Assembly (NCBI GenBank): GCA_030849075.1 | Contig: JASAOO010003530.1 | Span: forward strand, 32,202 to 96,201 | Origin: Zelonia costaricensis | Lineage: Eukaryota; Euglenozoa; Kinetoplastea; Trypanosomatida; Trypanosomatidae | DNA length: 64,000 nucleotides | Reading direction: 5' to 3' | Part shown: positions 51,986 to 61,461 of the stretch, in pieces | How positions within the stretch are numbered: position 1 is the first letter of the stretch | Layout: each line of letters opens with the position of its first letter | Notes under the pieces: generated by a model | What the model was told of the DNA's origin: nothing | The model's input: only the letters and a program-made list of their open reading frames with translations | The model's database searches: none | Program-made: the position numbers and the translations under genes

Positions 51986-54790
51986 TCACGGGTTTAGGCG
52001 CTTTTTGAGCCACTGCACTGTCTGGCGAAGCGTGTCCAAGCCGCGGGCGTCGGAGTTATACCAGAGCTCGACGACGGCGTTCGGGTTGCACCGGATGCAC
52101 TCCACGAGGTCCAGCAGCCGGCTCGGCTGGATGAGACGGAGCGCAACGGCGTGCTCAATGCCAGAAAACCACTCCACCTCGCGGCTGCGCTGCTCGACTG
52201 TGGCCAACGCCGCCGCGAGCTCAGCACCCTGGTCGTCGGCCACGGCACTGCCCGCATTGTCCCATGCTGTGGTGGTCGTGGTGGCACCCTGCCGAGCCGC
52301 CTCCTGCGCCGGTGCCTCCTCGCACCGGTCCTTCACCAGGTGCACAAGCGCGTCGGCAGCGAGCTGCTCGTCGTCGCACGCAGCCCGCAGCACAGAGGCG
52401 ATCTGCGCGGCTCGCAGCTCAGCCGTCGCGCGCGTGCTCGTCCTCGCTGTCACGACGCTGCGCAGTCGCTGTATCTGCTCGCACCGCAGGCGGTCTTCGC
52501 TAGACAGGTGGCGCTCCAGCATGCTCTTGATCTCGCCCGTCTGCGGCGTCATGACCAGCCACCTGCGCACCTCCCGCAGCACCTCCGGCGTGGCCACATC
52601 CACCACGGCATCCAAGCCCGTCGTTGCGATCGCGGCTGTCGGCGGTGCGCCGCGGAAGGAGTTGTCGCCGGTGGCGGCCATCTGTCGCGTGGCGGCGCCT
52701 ACATTGAAGATCGCCTGTGAAAGGTTCACTTGCCCCGAGCTGATGCGCCAGCGAACGTACGCAAAGTATCGCCGGCACAACGTGAAGCGGCGCTGCGCCT
52801 GCTGCGCGGTGAGAACATCCGCTTGCGCCGCAGTCGCGCCCTCGCTCGTAGCTGCGCCTTCGGCGTCCGGTAGTTGGTCGCTGCTGTCAAGGACGGGGCG
52901 CCAACCGTCACCCGCGCCCCCACCGTCACCGTCCTGCCCCTCCGCGCCTGCCTGCAGCTCAGCGCCGCTCATCACGAACGCATGAGCAGCGGGGCTGTGC
53001 AGAAATGGGTGCTCACGCTGCAGCGCCTCCACAATCAGCTCGACCTCAAACGCGACGTAGTGGCGCAGCAGGCAGTGTATGGTGGCGTAGTTGCAGTTGA
53101 TGTGCAGGGCGATAGCCAGAGAGATGGTGGACTTGGACAGCGGCGGCACGGGGTTGCGGCAGACAGCCGGGGCAGCACGCCGCGAGCGCGACTTGTCCAC
53201 ACCACGAGCAGCCGCGGCCCCGGTGGAGAGCGCCGGTGACGATTCGTCGCGGTGAGAAGCGGCACTGATGACGGGGCTGATGACCGTCGCGGCGCAGCGC
53301 GGCGCGAGCGGCAGCGGTGGTAGCTTCCGCCCACGGAAGACTCGCGAAGAGGTCAGCGAGGAGCCGCGGGGGGAGGTGGTGGTGAGCGAGGCAGTGTCGA
53401 GGCCGCCGCTCAGCTGCGGGGACAGCTCCGTGCTCCCGTTCACCGACGACGCCGTGAGGCCCGGCACGGCAGAGGACACCACCGAGGCCGCGGAGCAGTG
53501 GGCGATGGAGGAGTGGCCGCCGCAGCCGCGCGCAAATCGAGACCCACCGTACGCGCAGCTCACCTCCACCAGCGCTCCGACCCGCTCAGGGAACGGTGCC
53601 CGCATCCGCACCACAGAGAGATCGGGTTGATCGATGAAAGTCACGTGGGGTAGACGGCGCGGCGCGGCACTGCCCAGGCTGGCGGTGGGAGCAGCTGTGG
53701 CGGCAGCCGTAGCAGCGACTCGCACGTCCGACGCGACGGTGAGGGACCGGGAGAGCGGGAGGCTGATGCTGGCGCTCTCCACGGAAGACGCGAGGGCGAG
53801 GGGTACGGCGAGCGGCATGGCGGGGTCTTTGGTTGCATTCGTGATGGCCGCCGTCAGTGTGGTCTCTTTAGCCGCAGGGGTGGGGCGAGGCGGGTCGTCG
53901 AGATGGCGGGGGCCGCCGCCCGCGGTCGGCTGGACGGAGGCTGGCCGAGGTGCCGCGTCGACGGCCGGCACCTCCGACTCCACCAGCAGCACTGCCGAGG
54001 TGAGCGCGTAGAGCACGACGGCACCGGCGGGCAGGTGGGCAGCCGCATCGCTGTCGCGCTCCCGTGGTGCACAACGGCCCGCACATGGATCAACGTCCGT
54101 GGCGGGCACGGGGGCGGCGAGAGAAGGTGGAGGTGCGTGTGGAGTGGGTCCCTGCGCCCCACTCACACTCGAGGGCAGCGGTGCCTGTGATGTCGACGGC
54201 GGCCACTCCCGGAGCGGCTGCAGCGCAAAGAGGGGCACGTTGCTAAGCGGTGCGCAGCGCCACACCCCGCTCGCACCCTCCGCTGTCGCAGCCGCAACGT
54301 CTTCGCAAGATTCACGCTCCAGCGGAGGCGACACAGATGGTATGCGCGGAGTGGTGGATGCGTCGCAGTGAGACACAGACGACACTTCGGTGAAGGTGGC
54401 TTGTGCAAGCGTGCAGTCGGCGTCATAATCCACACGCACCTCGTCCGCGAGACGCGCGTGCACTGCGTCCATCCCGGCCGTACTCGGGCACGCCGGCGGG
54501 GGCGACAGCGACGTGCTGCCTGCGGTGGGCAGAGGCGCTGGCATCTCCGTTCGCTTCTGATACGGCAGGGCCGCACTGCGCTGCACGCACCGCATCTCCT
54601 CCACGGGCGACAGTTGCAGCACATGGAAACAGCGAAGCCGACGCTGCAAGGTGGTGCGGCTGACAACATCCTTGAGCTGCGCGGCGGAGAGGCAGGCGGC
54701 GAGGGCGTCGCTGTCTACTGAGATTTCACATCCATTCTCGTCGAAGACCAGCACGAGTGGGATCGTACTTGGCACCATTCTGTAAACCAT
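51986..54790 (-). CDS. Hypothetical protein, 934 residues, kinetoplastid-type
   Basis: The ATG at 54790 gives MVYRMVPSTIPLVLVFDENG; a second Met at residue 5 is an alternative start. I do not recognise the family. An N-terminal ordered block (about 7-80) contains IPLVLVFDENGCEISVDSDA and LRCFHVLQLSPVEEMRCVQR, with a beta-rich look. Residues about 90-550 are mainly disordered Ser/Pro/Ala sequence with islands such as LPHVTFIDQPDLSVVRMRAP and ALVEVSCAYGGSRFARG. The C-terminal 370 residues are helical: ISLAIALHINCNYATIHCLL, YVAFEVELIVEALQREHPFL, FTLCRRYFAYVRWRISSGQV, and a last helix ending VELWYNSDARGLDTLRQTVQ. There is no transmembrane segment, signal peptide or catalytic motif. It sits between the methyltransferase and HAD genes in the same transcription unit. 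Confidence 0.75.
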   Translation of the reverse strand: MVYRMVPSTIPLVLVFDENGCEISVDSDALAACLSAAQLKDVVSRTTLQRRLRCFHVLQLSPVEEMRCVQRSAALPYQKRTEMPAPLPTAGSTSLSPPPACPSTAGMDAVHARLADEVRVDYDADCTLAQATFTEVSSVSHCDASTTPRIPSVSPPLERESCEDVAAATAEGASGVWRCAPLSNVPLFALQPLREWPPSTSQAPLPSSVSGAQGPTPHAPPPSLAAPVPATDVDPCAGRCAPRERDSDAAAHLPAGAVVLYALTSAVLLVESEVPAVDAAPRPASVQPTAGGGPRHLDDPPRPTPAAKETTLTAAITNATKDPAMPLAVPLALASSVESASISLPLSRSLTVASDVRVAATAAATAAPTASLGSAAPRRLPHVTFIDQPDLSVVRMRAPFPERVGALVEVSCAYGGSRFARGCGGHSSIAHCSAASVVSSAVPGLTASSVNGSTELSPQLSGGLDTASLTTTSPRGSSLTSSRVFRGRKLPPLPLAPRCAATVISPVISAASHRDESSPALSTGAAAARGVDKSRSRRAAPAVCRNPVPPLSKSTISLAIALHINCNYATIHCLLRHYVAFEVELIVEALQREHPFLHSPAAHAFVMSGAELQAGAEGQDGDGGGAGDGWRPVLDSSDQLPDAEGAATSEGATAAQADVLTAQQAQRRFTLCRRYFAYVRWRISSGQVNLSQAIFNVGAATRQMAATGDNSFRGAPPTAAIATTGLDAVVDVATPEVLREVRRWLVMTPQTGEIKSMLERHLSSEDRLRCEQIQRLRSVVTARTSTRATAELRAAQIASVLRAACDDEQLAADALVHLVKDRCEEAPAQEAARQGATTTTTAWDNAGSAVADDQGAELAAALATVEQRSREVEWFSGIEHAVALRLIQPSRLLDLVECIRCNPNAVVELWYNSDARGLDTLRQTVQWLKKRLNP

Positions 54791-57062
54791 GCGTGGTGTA
54801 GTGAAGACCGTGCGAAAGGCGTCTCACGCGAGTCAAGTGACGGTGAAACGAGGAGAGAAAGAGAAAGAAAAGAAAGAAGCGTTTGCGTGAGAGGATGGTG
54901 TGCGCCAAAGTTTCGGCTGCGAAGGACGCGCGCCCCACACGAACACACAAGCTAGAAGAAGCAAGCGTAAAGATGGGAGCCGGAGAAAAGTCAGGTCGAG
55001 CCCCGGGACGGGGGGGGGGGAGGAGGCGGCGCGCGCGTGGCGGCGGCCTCGCGCTGCAAGGCAGGCGGTTGTATATCAGCGTACGTGCACGCGCGGCGGT
55101 GAGTTCTGGTTTTGTGTCGTTTGAGGGACCACCGTACGAGCAGCAGCCCAGCAAAATAAAAAGGGGAAAGGGAGAGAGAGATGAAAGGTCCGCAAAGATG
55201 AGGGATCCAGCCAGGAAAGGCAGGGGTGCCGGGAATCCGATTATCGGGTGACTGAGATGAGAAAAATGGGGAAGAAGGAAGTGAAGAAGGAGAGAGATGT
55301 GATGCGTGTGTGTGTCTGTGTGTATGTGTACGCACGCTGCGCAGAACGTTGCTGTGNGAAGATGGCGAGGGGGTTGCTGAGAGGCGTATTCGCGGTCGCG
55401 AACGTGATTACTTGATCGTGTGTGTGTGTGTGTGTGTACGCACGCTGCGCAGAACGTTGCTGTGCCGTAGAAGTCCTGCTCGAGCTTCTTTTCTTCTCTC
55501 GGTAAGGGGGGAGGAGAGGGGGCAGTAGACCAGCGGAAGGGGCGGAAAGGGGGGTGGAGGAAGGGGTGCGGTGATGTGGTACGTTGGGGGCGAGTTAGTC
55601 CTAGAGCGTGCGACCAAGAGCCCACACGAGAAATGGAACAGGAAAGGAACACAAGAAGCCTGGAGACGTTGGGGGCAGGGGGGTCGGGGATGATGAAAGC
55701 CGAGAGCAAAGAAAAAGTGAAGCAAGCTAAAGGAGATGCGGTGCAAGACAGGGGAAGCGAGTCTTCCCTGGTAGGGAGAGAGAGCGGACAGAAGGGGAAA
55801 AGAACAAAGGGAGTTTGATGCACGACACGCGACGAGTTCGGTGCAGGCGGATGCGCGCGTCGCGGGTACTGCAGGCGGCGTCGGAGGAAACCCACGGAAA
55901 GGGAACGGAGAGATCCTGGGGGGAGGGCGAGGCGAGGCGAGGGGGGGTGAAGGTGGAACACCTGCTCGTTGTCACCGTGACTGGGGCGAGCGCACTCGAC
56001 CGCCAGGCACGCGCGCTCGCACCAACACCGCACGTACGCACGCGCGGTGCAGTCAAGAAACAAGCCAGGCACAGAAGTGGAGCAGGCGAGGCTGCTTCAC
56101 GGGGTCTGCCAGAGCTTGCTGTGACGGGCACGCACCGCGTGTGTCCGGCCAAAGCAAGGCACCGCGGGGAAAAGAAAAAGGAGGAGTGCACTTCGCAGGG
56201 GTACACAAGGGCGGTGACGACTCGCTCAGCGACAGGGGTGAAGCACGCGCACGCGACGGTGACGGTGATTGGGGTGGGGGTGGGGGCGCCGCTGGTCGGC
56301 AGTTCGGAACGAGAGGAAGAGAAGAGACAATCAGAGGAACCCAAAGAAAGCTAGCCGCACAACTGCGCGGCACGGTGATGAGCGGCACCGCGGTGCAGAG
56401 CAGTGAGAGAGGACAACAAGGGGGAGAGGAGGGGAGAGGAGAAGATGAAACAGAAGAGTGTGCGAGATGCGCAAAGAACATGCCCGAAGTGCGGCGGGGT
56501 GGGCCGAAGGGGGGAAGGGGAGGAGGGAGAAGTCGCGTGCAGCGTGTCGCGGTGCCGCCACGGCGCCACAGAACCCCGGACCTCGCTTTGCTCTTTGTCT
56601 GTCGCTGTTGCACCCGGGCGCGGCTCCTTCCGTAAATCGCGCCAGGCCGAAGGAGAAATCGCAGCGACGGGGCTGGCGGTGTCTGTGGAGGGCGGGGAGG
56701 GGGCGGGCCTGGTACACAGACGCACGCACACACACACATCCACACACATACACCCGCACGAGCGCAGTACAGCATACCCAATTCTCTTTCCTTTTTCGTT
56801 TTCGTTGCGGCTGATTATGTGGAGAGGAGCAGCGGGAGGGGGGAGGGTCGAGCGTGGGAGGACGGGATGCGGCGGTCGCCGGCGCGGACCGCCAGCAAGA
56901 GCGCCCTGCACCCCACAGCGCAAGGAGAAGGAGCAGGTAGAGGGGGGAAGGGAATCCACGGCGTACACGCTGCCCGCGAGATCCACTGACGCGCAGACAC
57001 AAAACAGGCACACGCAGGCCCCCCCCCTCCCCTCCCCCTTCCCGGCGGCGTACGCGCCGATG
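54791..57062. other. 2.3-kb intergenic spacer with a suspected assembly join, no gene seen
   Basis: The spacer includes the ambiguous base at 55357 and the 29-bp direct repeat beside it, a G run at about 55011-55020, a TG tract at 55416-55437, and CA tracts near 56730. A long minus-strand open frame (54726-56072) passes through the ambiguous base and both repeat copies and has no coding character. No gene is supported. Confidence 0.55.
55328..55464. repeat. 29-bp direct repeat flanking an ambiguous base
   Basis: The 29 bases at 55328-55356 (gtacgcacgctgcgcagaac and on to gctgtg) recur exactly at 55436-55464. Both copies are preceded by TG-rich sequence. The first copy stops exactly at the N at 55357. 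This is what is left when two contig ends that overlap in a repeat are joined by a single-N gap without merging. Confidence 0.85.
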
Positions 57063-58976
57063 TCAGATGTCGTCGCGGTCTTTGGCGTCGTCGGCGATGA
57101 TGCGCAGCCCCGTCGCGGCCGCGGCGGACTCCATTTGCAGCCGCACCCACGCGGCTCGGCCCTCCGCCGTCGCCCAGCCTTCCCGCACCGCCGCGGATGG
57201 CGTCACCTTCGCGAAGGACATACCGACAATCTTCTCTTGGACGCTCTGCTGCACGCGCTGGAAGCCGATGCTCGCGAGACACGCGGTCCACTCGTCCATC
57301 CAGTTGCGCCGGCGCGGCCCCTGCGTGCGCGTGCTGACCACCACGAGCAGCCCACCCTCGCGTAGCGCCAGGAAGGCGTGCACGCACGCGAGGAAGCGCA
57401 GCCGTGGCGTGGGCATGTAGGACAGCAGCAAACAGAAGAAGACGGCATCGAAGCTCTCGAGTCGTACCGCAATCGCCGCAGGCGGGCCGCGGCGTCGCTG
57501 CTCGCTGGACCCTGCAACCGCGGCACAAGGCGGCTGTACGCCGTCGGCCGACACACAGCCAGGCGCGTGGTGGTAGCGGACGCGTCCATCCTCCGCCTCA
57601 CCAACAGCACCGTCGCCCTGTGTCAGAGACGCCGGCCTTGCCTCGGCATCTGCGAAGAACTCCATCTGCAGCCAGTCCGCCTGCCACACACGCGGCATGG
57701 AGGTACCCATCATGTCCCCCTCCTCGTAGGGAGCCAAGTCCATGGAGGTGACGTGGAGGGGCACGGCCGGCTGAGACGCGCCGCGGAGCAGCTGCCGACT
57801 CGCAAAGGGGCCGTAGCAGGAGCCCACGTCCAGCACGTACAGCGGGGGCGCGGGGGGCGTTCCGGCAGAGAGGGTCACCCGGCTTGCGTACCCCAGCGCC
57901 GTGGCCCACGCCGAGTTGGGACTGCGGCGCCACGCAGACTCTGCCAGCGCTTCCATCGCGCTGCGGTCGCGCGTCAGCAGCTCCGCCACGGCAGCGTCTG
58001 GCGAACAACGCGCAGACACACTGCCGCTGATTGAGGTCGCCGGTGCCGGCGGGGTGCAGGACGCGATGAGCTGCGCTACCTCCGCCTCTGTCGCAACGCG
58101 CTGGTGTCGCAGAAAGAAGAGGCGACGCAGCGGCTTCACGGCACGCGCAAACACGCCGGGCAGCTGCCGGAAGCGGGCGCCGTAGAGCTCCACAACGAAC
58201 GGTTGGCTCGATGCCGCCGACGCAGCGGCAGAGGAGGCGGGGACTCTGGTGTGCACAGCTGGCTGAAGCGGAGGTGCAGCTCCCTCTGCGGCCGCGCTGC
58301 CGCTGCCCGTGGCAGACGCCGCCGCCACCGCCGCACCGCTCGGCGGCTCCAGCTCGCCCAGGAAGTACGCGGCGGTGCTCTGTAGGCAGTACATCAGCCG
58401 GTCGCTGTAGTGGCGCGGGCTGTCTGCGGCCGAGATGCCGGGGACGGCAGTGCACGCATCGTCCGCGGCCGCGTCAGTCGAATTCGCGGCGCGTTCTGAT
58501 GACTGCACGTCGTCGCGCTGGCGCTTTGCGCCGAGCTCCGCTGAGGTCGAGTCGGCACCTCCACCAGCACGTGCTGCACCACTCGACGCGAGACCGTTGC
58601 TCGCGTGTGCTTCGCTCTTCGCCGGCGCCGTGTCCGGGTCCCAGTACCGAGTGGCGAGGTGGTGCATCGCCGTGGCATACGCGGAAAGGCGCGCAGCAGC
58701 TGCATCGCCGCGCAGTGCCCCACGCCACTCCGCTAGCTCGGCCTCGTGCGCCGAGGTCTTCGCGGACGTGCTACTCGTGTGGCTGTCGCTGCAGCGCGCC
58801 CGTGAGCGGCTCGACGCCGCCACCGCCGCCTGCAAGTGGCGGTGCTGCTCCTTGATGAGCGACGCCCAGTCGAGGTGCTCGGAGCTGTTGCACGTGCCGG
58901 TGGTGGTGGCAGATGATGAAGAGAGGGGGGCGTCAGTGGGCTCCTCCATGTTGGGGGAGGGTGCAGGGGCCGACAT
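57063..58976 (-). CDS. BMT2/SAMTOR-like S-adenosylmethionine-dependent methyltransferase
   Basis: The protein has 637 residues from the ATG at 58976; the only upstream alternative in frame is a GTG. The C-terminal 260 residues are a class I methyltransferase. SAM-binding motif I is LYVLDVGSCYGPF (379-391), the acidic strand-2 end is VTSMDLAP (409-416), motif III-like is RVWQADWLQMEF (429-440), and FDAVFFCLLLSYMPTPRLRF (509-528) is followed by LREGGLLVVVSTRTQG and the final helices. The spacing and the L-S-Y-M-P-T/S-P-x-x-R string match the BMT2/C7orf60 family (25S rRNA adenine-N1 methyltransferase in yeast, the SAM sensor SAMTOR in animals). The N-terminal 190 residues are mostly linker with a helix near 75-115. 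An ordered block, VVELYGARFRQLPGVFARAV, comes before the enzyme domain. It is either an rRNA modifier or a SAM sensor; sequence alone does not decide. Confidence 0.75.
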   Translation of the reverse strand: MSAPAPSPNMEEPTDAPLSSSSATTTGTCNSSEHLDWASLIKEQHRHLQAAVAASSRSRARCSDSHTSSTSAKTSAHEAELAEWRGALRGDAAAARLSAYATAMHHLATRYWDPDTAPAKSEAHASNGLASSGAARAGGGADSTSAELGAKRQRDDVQSSERAANSTDAAADDACTAVPGISAADSPRHYSDRLMYCLQSTAAYFLGELEPPSGAAVAAASATGSGSAAAEGAAPPLQPAVHTRVPASSAAASAASSQPFVVELYGARFRQLPGVFARAVKPLRRLFFLRHQRVATEAEVAQLIASCTPPAPATSISGSVSARCSPDAAVAELLTRDRSAMEALAESAWRRSPNSAWATALGYASRVTLSAGTPPAPPLYVLDVGSCYGPFASRQLLRGASQPAVPLHVTSMDLAPYEEGDMMGTSMPRVWQADWLQMEFFADAEARPASLTQGDGAVGEAEDGRVRYHHAPGCVSADGVQPPCAAVAGSSEQRRRGPPAAIAVRLESFDAVFFCLLLSYMPTPRLRFLACVHAFLALREGGLLVVVSTRTQGPRRRNWMDEWTACLASIGFQRVQQSVQEKIVGMSFAKVTPSAAVREGWATAEGRAAWVRLQMESAAAATGLRIIADDAKDRDDI

Positions 58977-60066
58977 GCCACAAGGGGGCAGCGTTGGCAG
59001 GCTACGAGTAAGCACATGTGTGTGTGTGAGAGTGTGGGGGGGGGGGTTGATGTGAGGTCAAGAGCCGAGGGGGGGGGCGCATTGGGGAGTACAAGAAGCG
59101 CGATGCGTGTTTGCTCACGCTCTGTCTCTTCGCAAATGCGGCGCATCAAGTACACGCACGCATGCCTGGGTCACGCAGTGACCGGAGGCTGCTTCGGTTA
59201 GGAGGTTAAAAGCGGCTCGCAGCAGCACAAGGCACTCACGGATCTGCGTTTGCGTGTTGTGCGGCCACGCAGATCGCCCTTGCGGTTGTCAGACGATTGG
59301 GTGTAGGACGCAAAGAAGCACGACAGCGTGCATGCGAGTTTCCGCACCTTGCCCCCGCAAGAGCGAGCAGGTGGCAGCTCGTGTGTGTGTGCTGTGTGGA
59401 ACACCACCAAACACTCCACACGCACACACACACACACAAACGTGATCACGTGATCACGCACAATGAAAAAGGAGAGAAAGTGGTACACGCACGTCTGCGC
59501 ATCCCACACACATGTACACACACATGCACATACACACAAACACACGGACGCACAGACGAAGCAGGGAAAAGAAGAGGAACCAGAAAATGATGATGGGAAA
59601 GAGAGCGAGAGAGACGCTGTACACACGCAAACATGCGTGAGAAGAGTACAATGCACAGCGGGGAGATAAGATGAGAAAGTGAGGGCTTGGAGGAGCGAGG
59701 CACGTAGCCGCACGCACGGCGTCAGTCTCTCACCCATTCACCCACCCCACCCCACCCCCACGCACACACAGACACACAACGCCGCAGGCATTCGCCACCC
59801 GACGCGCCAAGGCACAATAGTGGTACACCGTGACCATGATGGCCGCAGCAACGCCACCCTCACCCCCTTTTGCCCTTCCCGCGACTCCTTGTCGTGCGCG
59901 TGTGAGAAGAAAGAAAAGACGGCAAAGACGTTCATGGCTGCGTCGCTGCTGCGCGTCCGAGGGTGGAAGGAAGCCAGAGGATGGGGGACTGCGGCACTCG
60001 GTCTCTAATGAAGGTGACGACAAGAGTGACGCGGAAGCACACGAGCCGCTCTTCGCCTCCACCGCT
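58977..60066. other. Intergenic spacer, no gene seen
   Basis: G runs occur near 59037-59046 and 59072. CA tracts lie at about 59421-59437 and 59510-59530, and a CCCCA repeat at about 59741-59760. An 8-bp palindrome repeat (gtgatcacgtgatcac) is at 59442-59457. No coding sequence is supported. Confidence 0.6.
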
Positions 60067-61461
60067 TTAGCAGTCCATGTAGTCGCTCTCGTCGAAGGAG
60101 TCGCAAATAACCTCCACGGAGGGCTTGTCCAGCAGCCGCTGAACGGCGTCCTGCATCATGATCGACCCACACACGTTGATCACCTTCAGCGCAGGGCAGT
60201 CGGCGAGGCGATTCACGTCGGTCACGTTCGTCATCTTCAGGTCCAGCTCCTCCAGCGTTGCGCACTCCGTGAGCATCTCCACACCCTCGTTCGTCACAGC
60301 CGTGCGGCCGCAGAGAATGCGGCGAATCTTGGGGCAACGATGGAATGCGTTGATGCTGGATATGTAGAGGCACCCGGTCAGCACCACCGTGTCGAGCTCC
60401 GGCGACTCCTCGAGGTTCATCAGCGTGTAGTCCGTCAGCGACGTGCTCGTTACATCCAGCACGCGCAGGTGCTCCATGGTTTTCAGGAACGTAATCGTGT
60501 TCAGGTCCGTCGACGTGCAGCGGAACATCTCGAGGCGGGTGCACTGCGCGACACTGTCGATGTCCTGCAGCGCGTTCAGCCGCGACACGTCGAGGAAGCG
60601 CAGTGCGGCGAGGCTACCCAGCGCTGACAGCTCGCCGACCTCCTCACAGCCGTCGAGCGAGAGATGCTCGAGGCTCTTCGCCAGCGACGTCTTGAGCGAG
60701 TTGAGCGTCAGCGAGTGCATCGGCGTCTCCGTCATGAGCAGTGCCGTCAGCGATTCGAGTGCCGCCGTGGGCATCTGCGTCAGCGCCGTGTCGATGAACG
60801 TCGCGGTGAGGTTGAGCAAGCGCAGGTTGGGACCGAGGTTGGCGAAGAAGACAGAGGACGTGTCGTCGTACACGCCACAGCTCTCGATGTGCACCTCCCG
60901 CAGCGCCGCGCACGTCTCCGGGTGAATTGCGTTCAGGTTCGACAGCTTGCAGCACGACCGCAGCGCCAGCTTCTGTAGCTTGGGCAGCTGCAGCCCGGAG
61001 ACCCCATCCGGCTCGACAGGACAGAAGATAATCGTGAGCGCCTCAAGGTTCTTGATGCGGCTCGCATCCGTCACGGAGGTGACGCCGCGGCACGAGACGA
61101 GCTCCAGCTCCCGAAGGTGCGTCAGGGCCCCGAGCGGCTCAAAGAACGAGTTCTCCACTGGTGCGTGGTGCAAGACAAGCCTGGACAGCCCGTTGGCGAC
61201 CAGGGCGTGATAGCGACCCAGCAGCTTCGCGCTGTGCGTGCGGAACTTGCGTCCGATAGACGAGATGGAGTAGAGGGAGAAGTCGCTGCGGCCCTGCTCG
61301 TCCTCCTGGGCGTTGAAGAGGATGCACTGCCCATATCGCGAGACCATAATCTCCTTGTGCGGCGCCCACGGGCTCTGCGGGCTCTGCACGGCGCTCCGAA
61401 ACGGCCGCGACACGCAGCGCATCGCCGTCAGGGTGCGCCGGTTGTACGGCATGAAGCGCAT
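60067..61461 (-). CDS. Leucine-rich-repeat protein with F-box-like N-terminus; start uncertain
   Basis: From the first in-frame ATG (61461) the protein has 464 residues. About ten RNI/AMN1-type leucine-rich repeats run from residue 93 to 450, for example LTHLRELELVSCRGVTSVTD, LEHLSLDGCEEVGELSALGS, LRFLDVSRLNALQDIDSVAQ and LEELDLKMTNVTDVNRLADC. The region just before them, DVMRFMPYNRRTLTAMRCVS, resembles an F-box (D-V-x-R-x-x-P-Y/x, then L-x-x-M-R-C-V-S-R-x-F). The F-box-like pattern begins about 10 codons upstream of the ATG (IPDKDTLHDV), and that upstream frame is still coding-like back to about 61560 without any ATG. The true N-terminus may therefore be hidden by an indel or a non-standard start. 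F-box/LRR proteins are substrate receptors of SCF ubiquitin ligases; here that is an inference. Confidence 0.8.
   Translation of the reverse strand: MRFMPYNRRTLTAMRCVSRPFRSAVQSPQSPWAPHKEIMVSRYGQCILFNAQEDEQGRSDFSLYSISSIGRKFRTHSAKLLGRYHALVANGLSRLVLHHAPVENSFFEPLGALTHLRELELVSCRGVTSVTDASRIKNLEALTIIFCPVEPDGVSGLQLPKLQKLALRSCCKLSNLNAIHPETCAALREVHIESCGVYDDTSSVFFANLGPNLRLLNLTATFIDTALTQMPTAALESLTALLMTETPMHSLTLNSLKTSLAKSLEHLSLDGCEEVGELSALGSLAALRFLDVSRLNALQDIDSVAQCTRLEMFRCTSTDLNTITFLKTMEHLRVLDVTSTSLTDYTLMNLEESPELDTVVLTGCLYISSINAFHRCPKIRRILCGRTAVTNEGVEMLTECATLEELDLKMTNVTDVNRLADCPALKVINVCGSIMMQDAVQRLLDKPSVEVICDSFDESDYMDC

Noticed and set aside
54726..56072. 448-codon minus-strand frame
   Set aside because: It passes through the ambiguous base and both copies of the assembly repeat, has poly Thr-His stretches, and overlaps the 5' end of the neighbouring gene in another frame.
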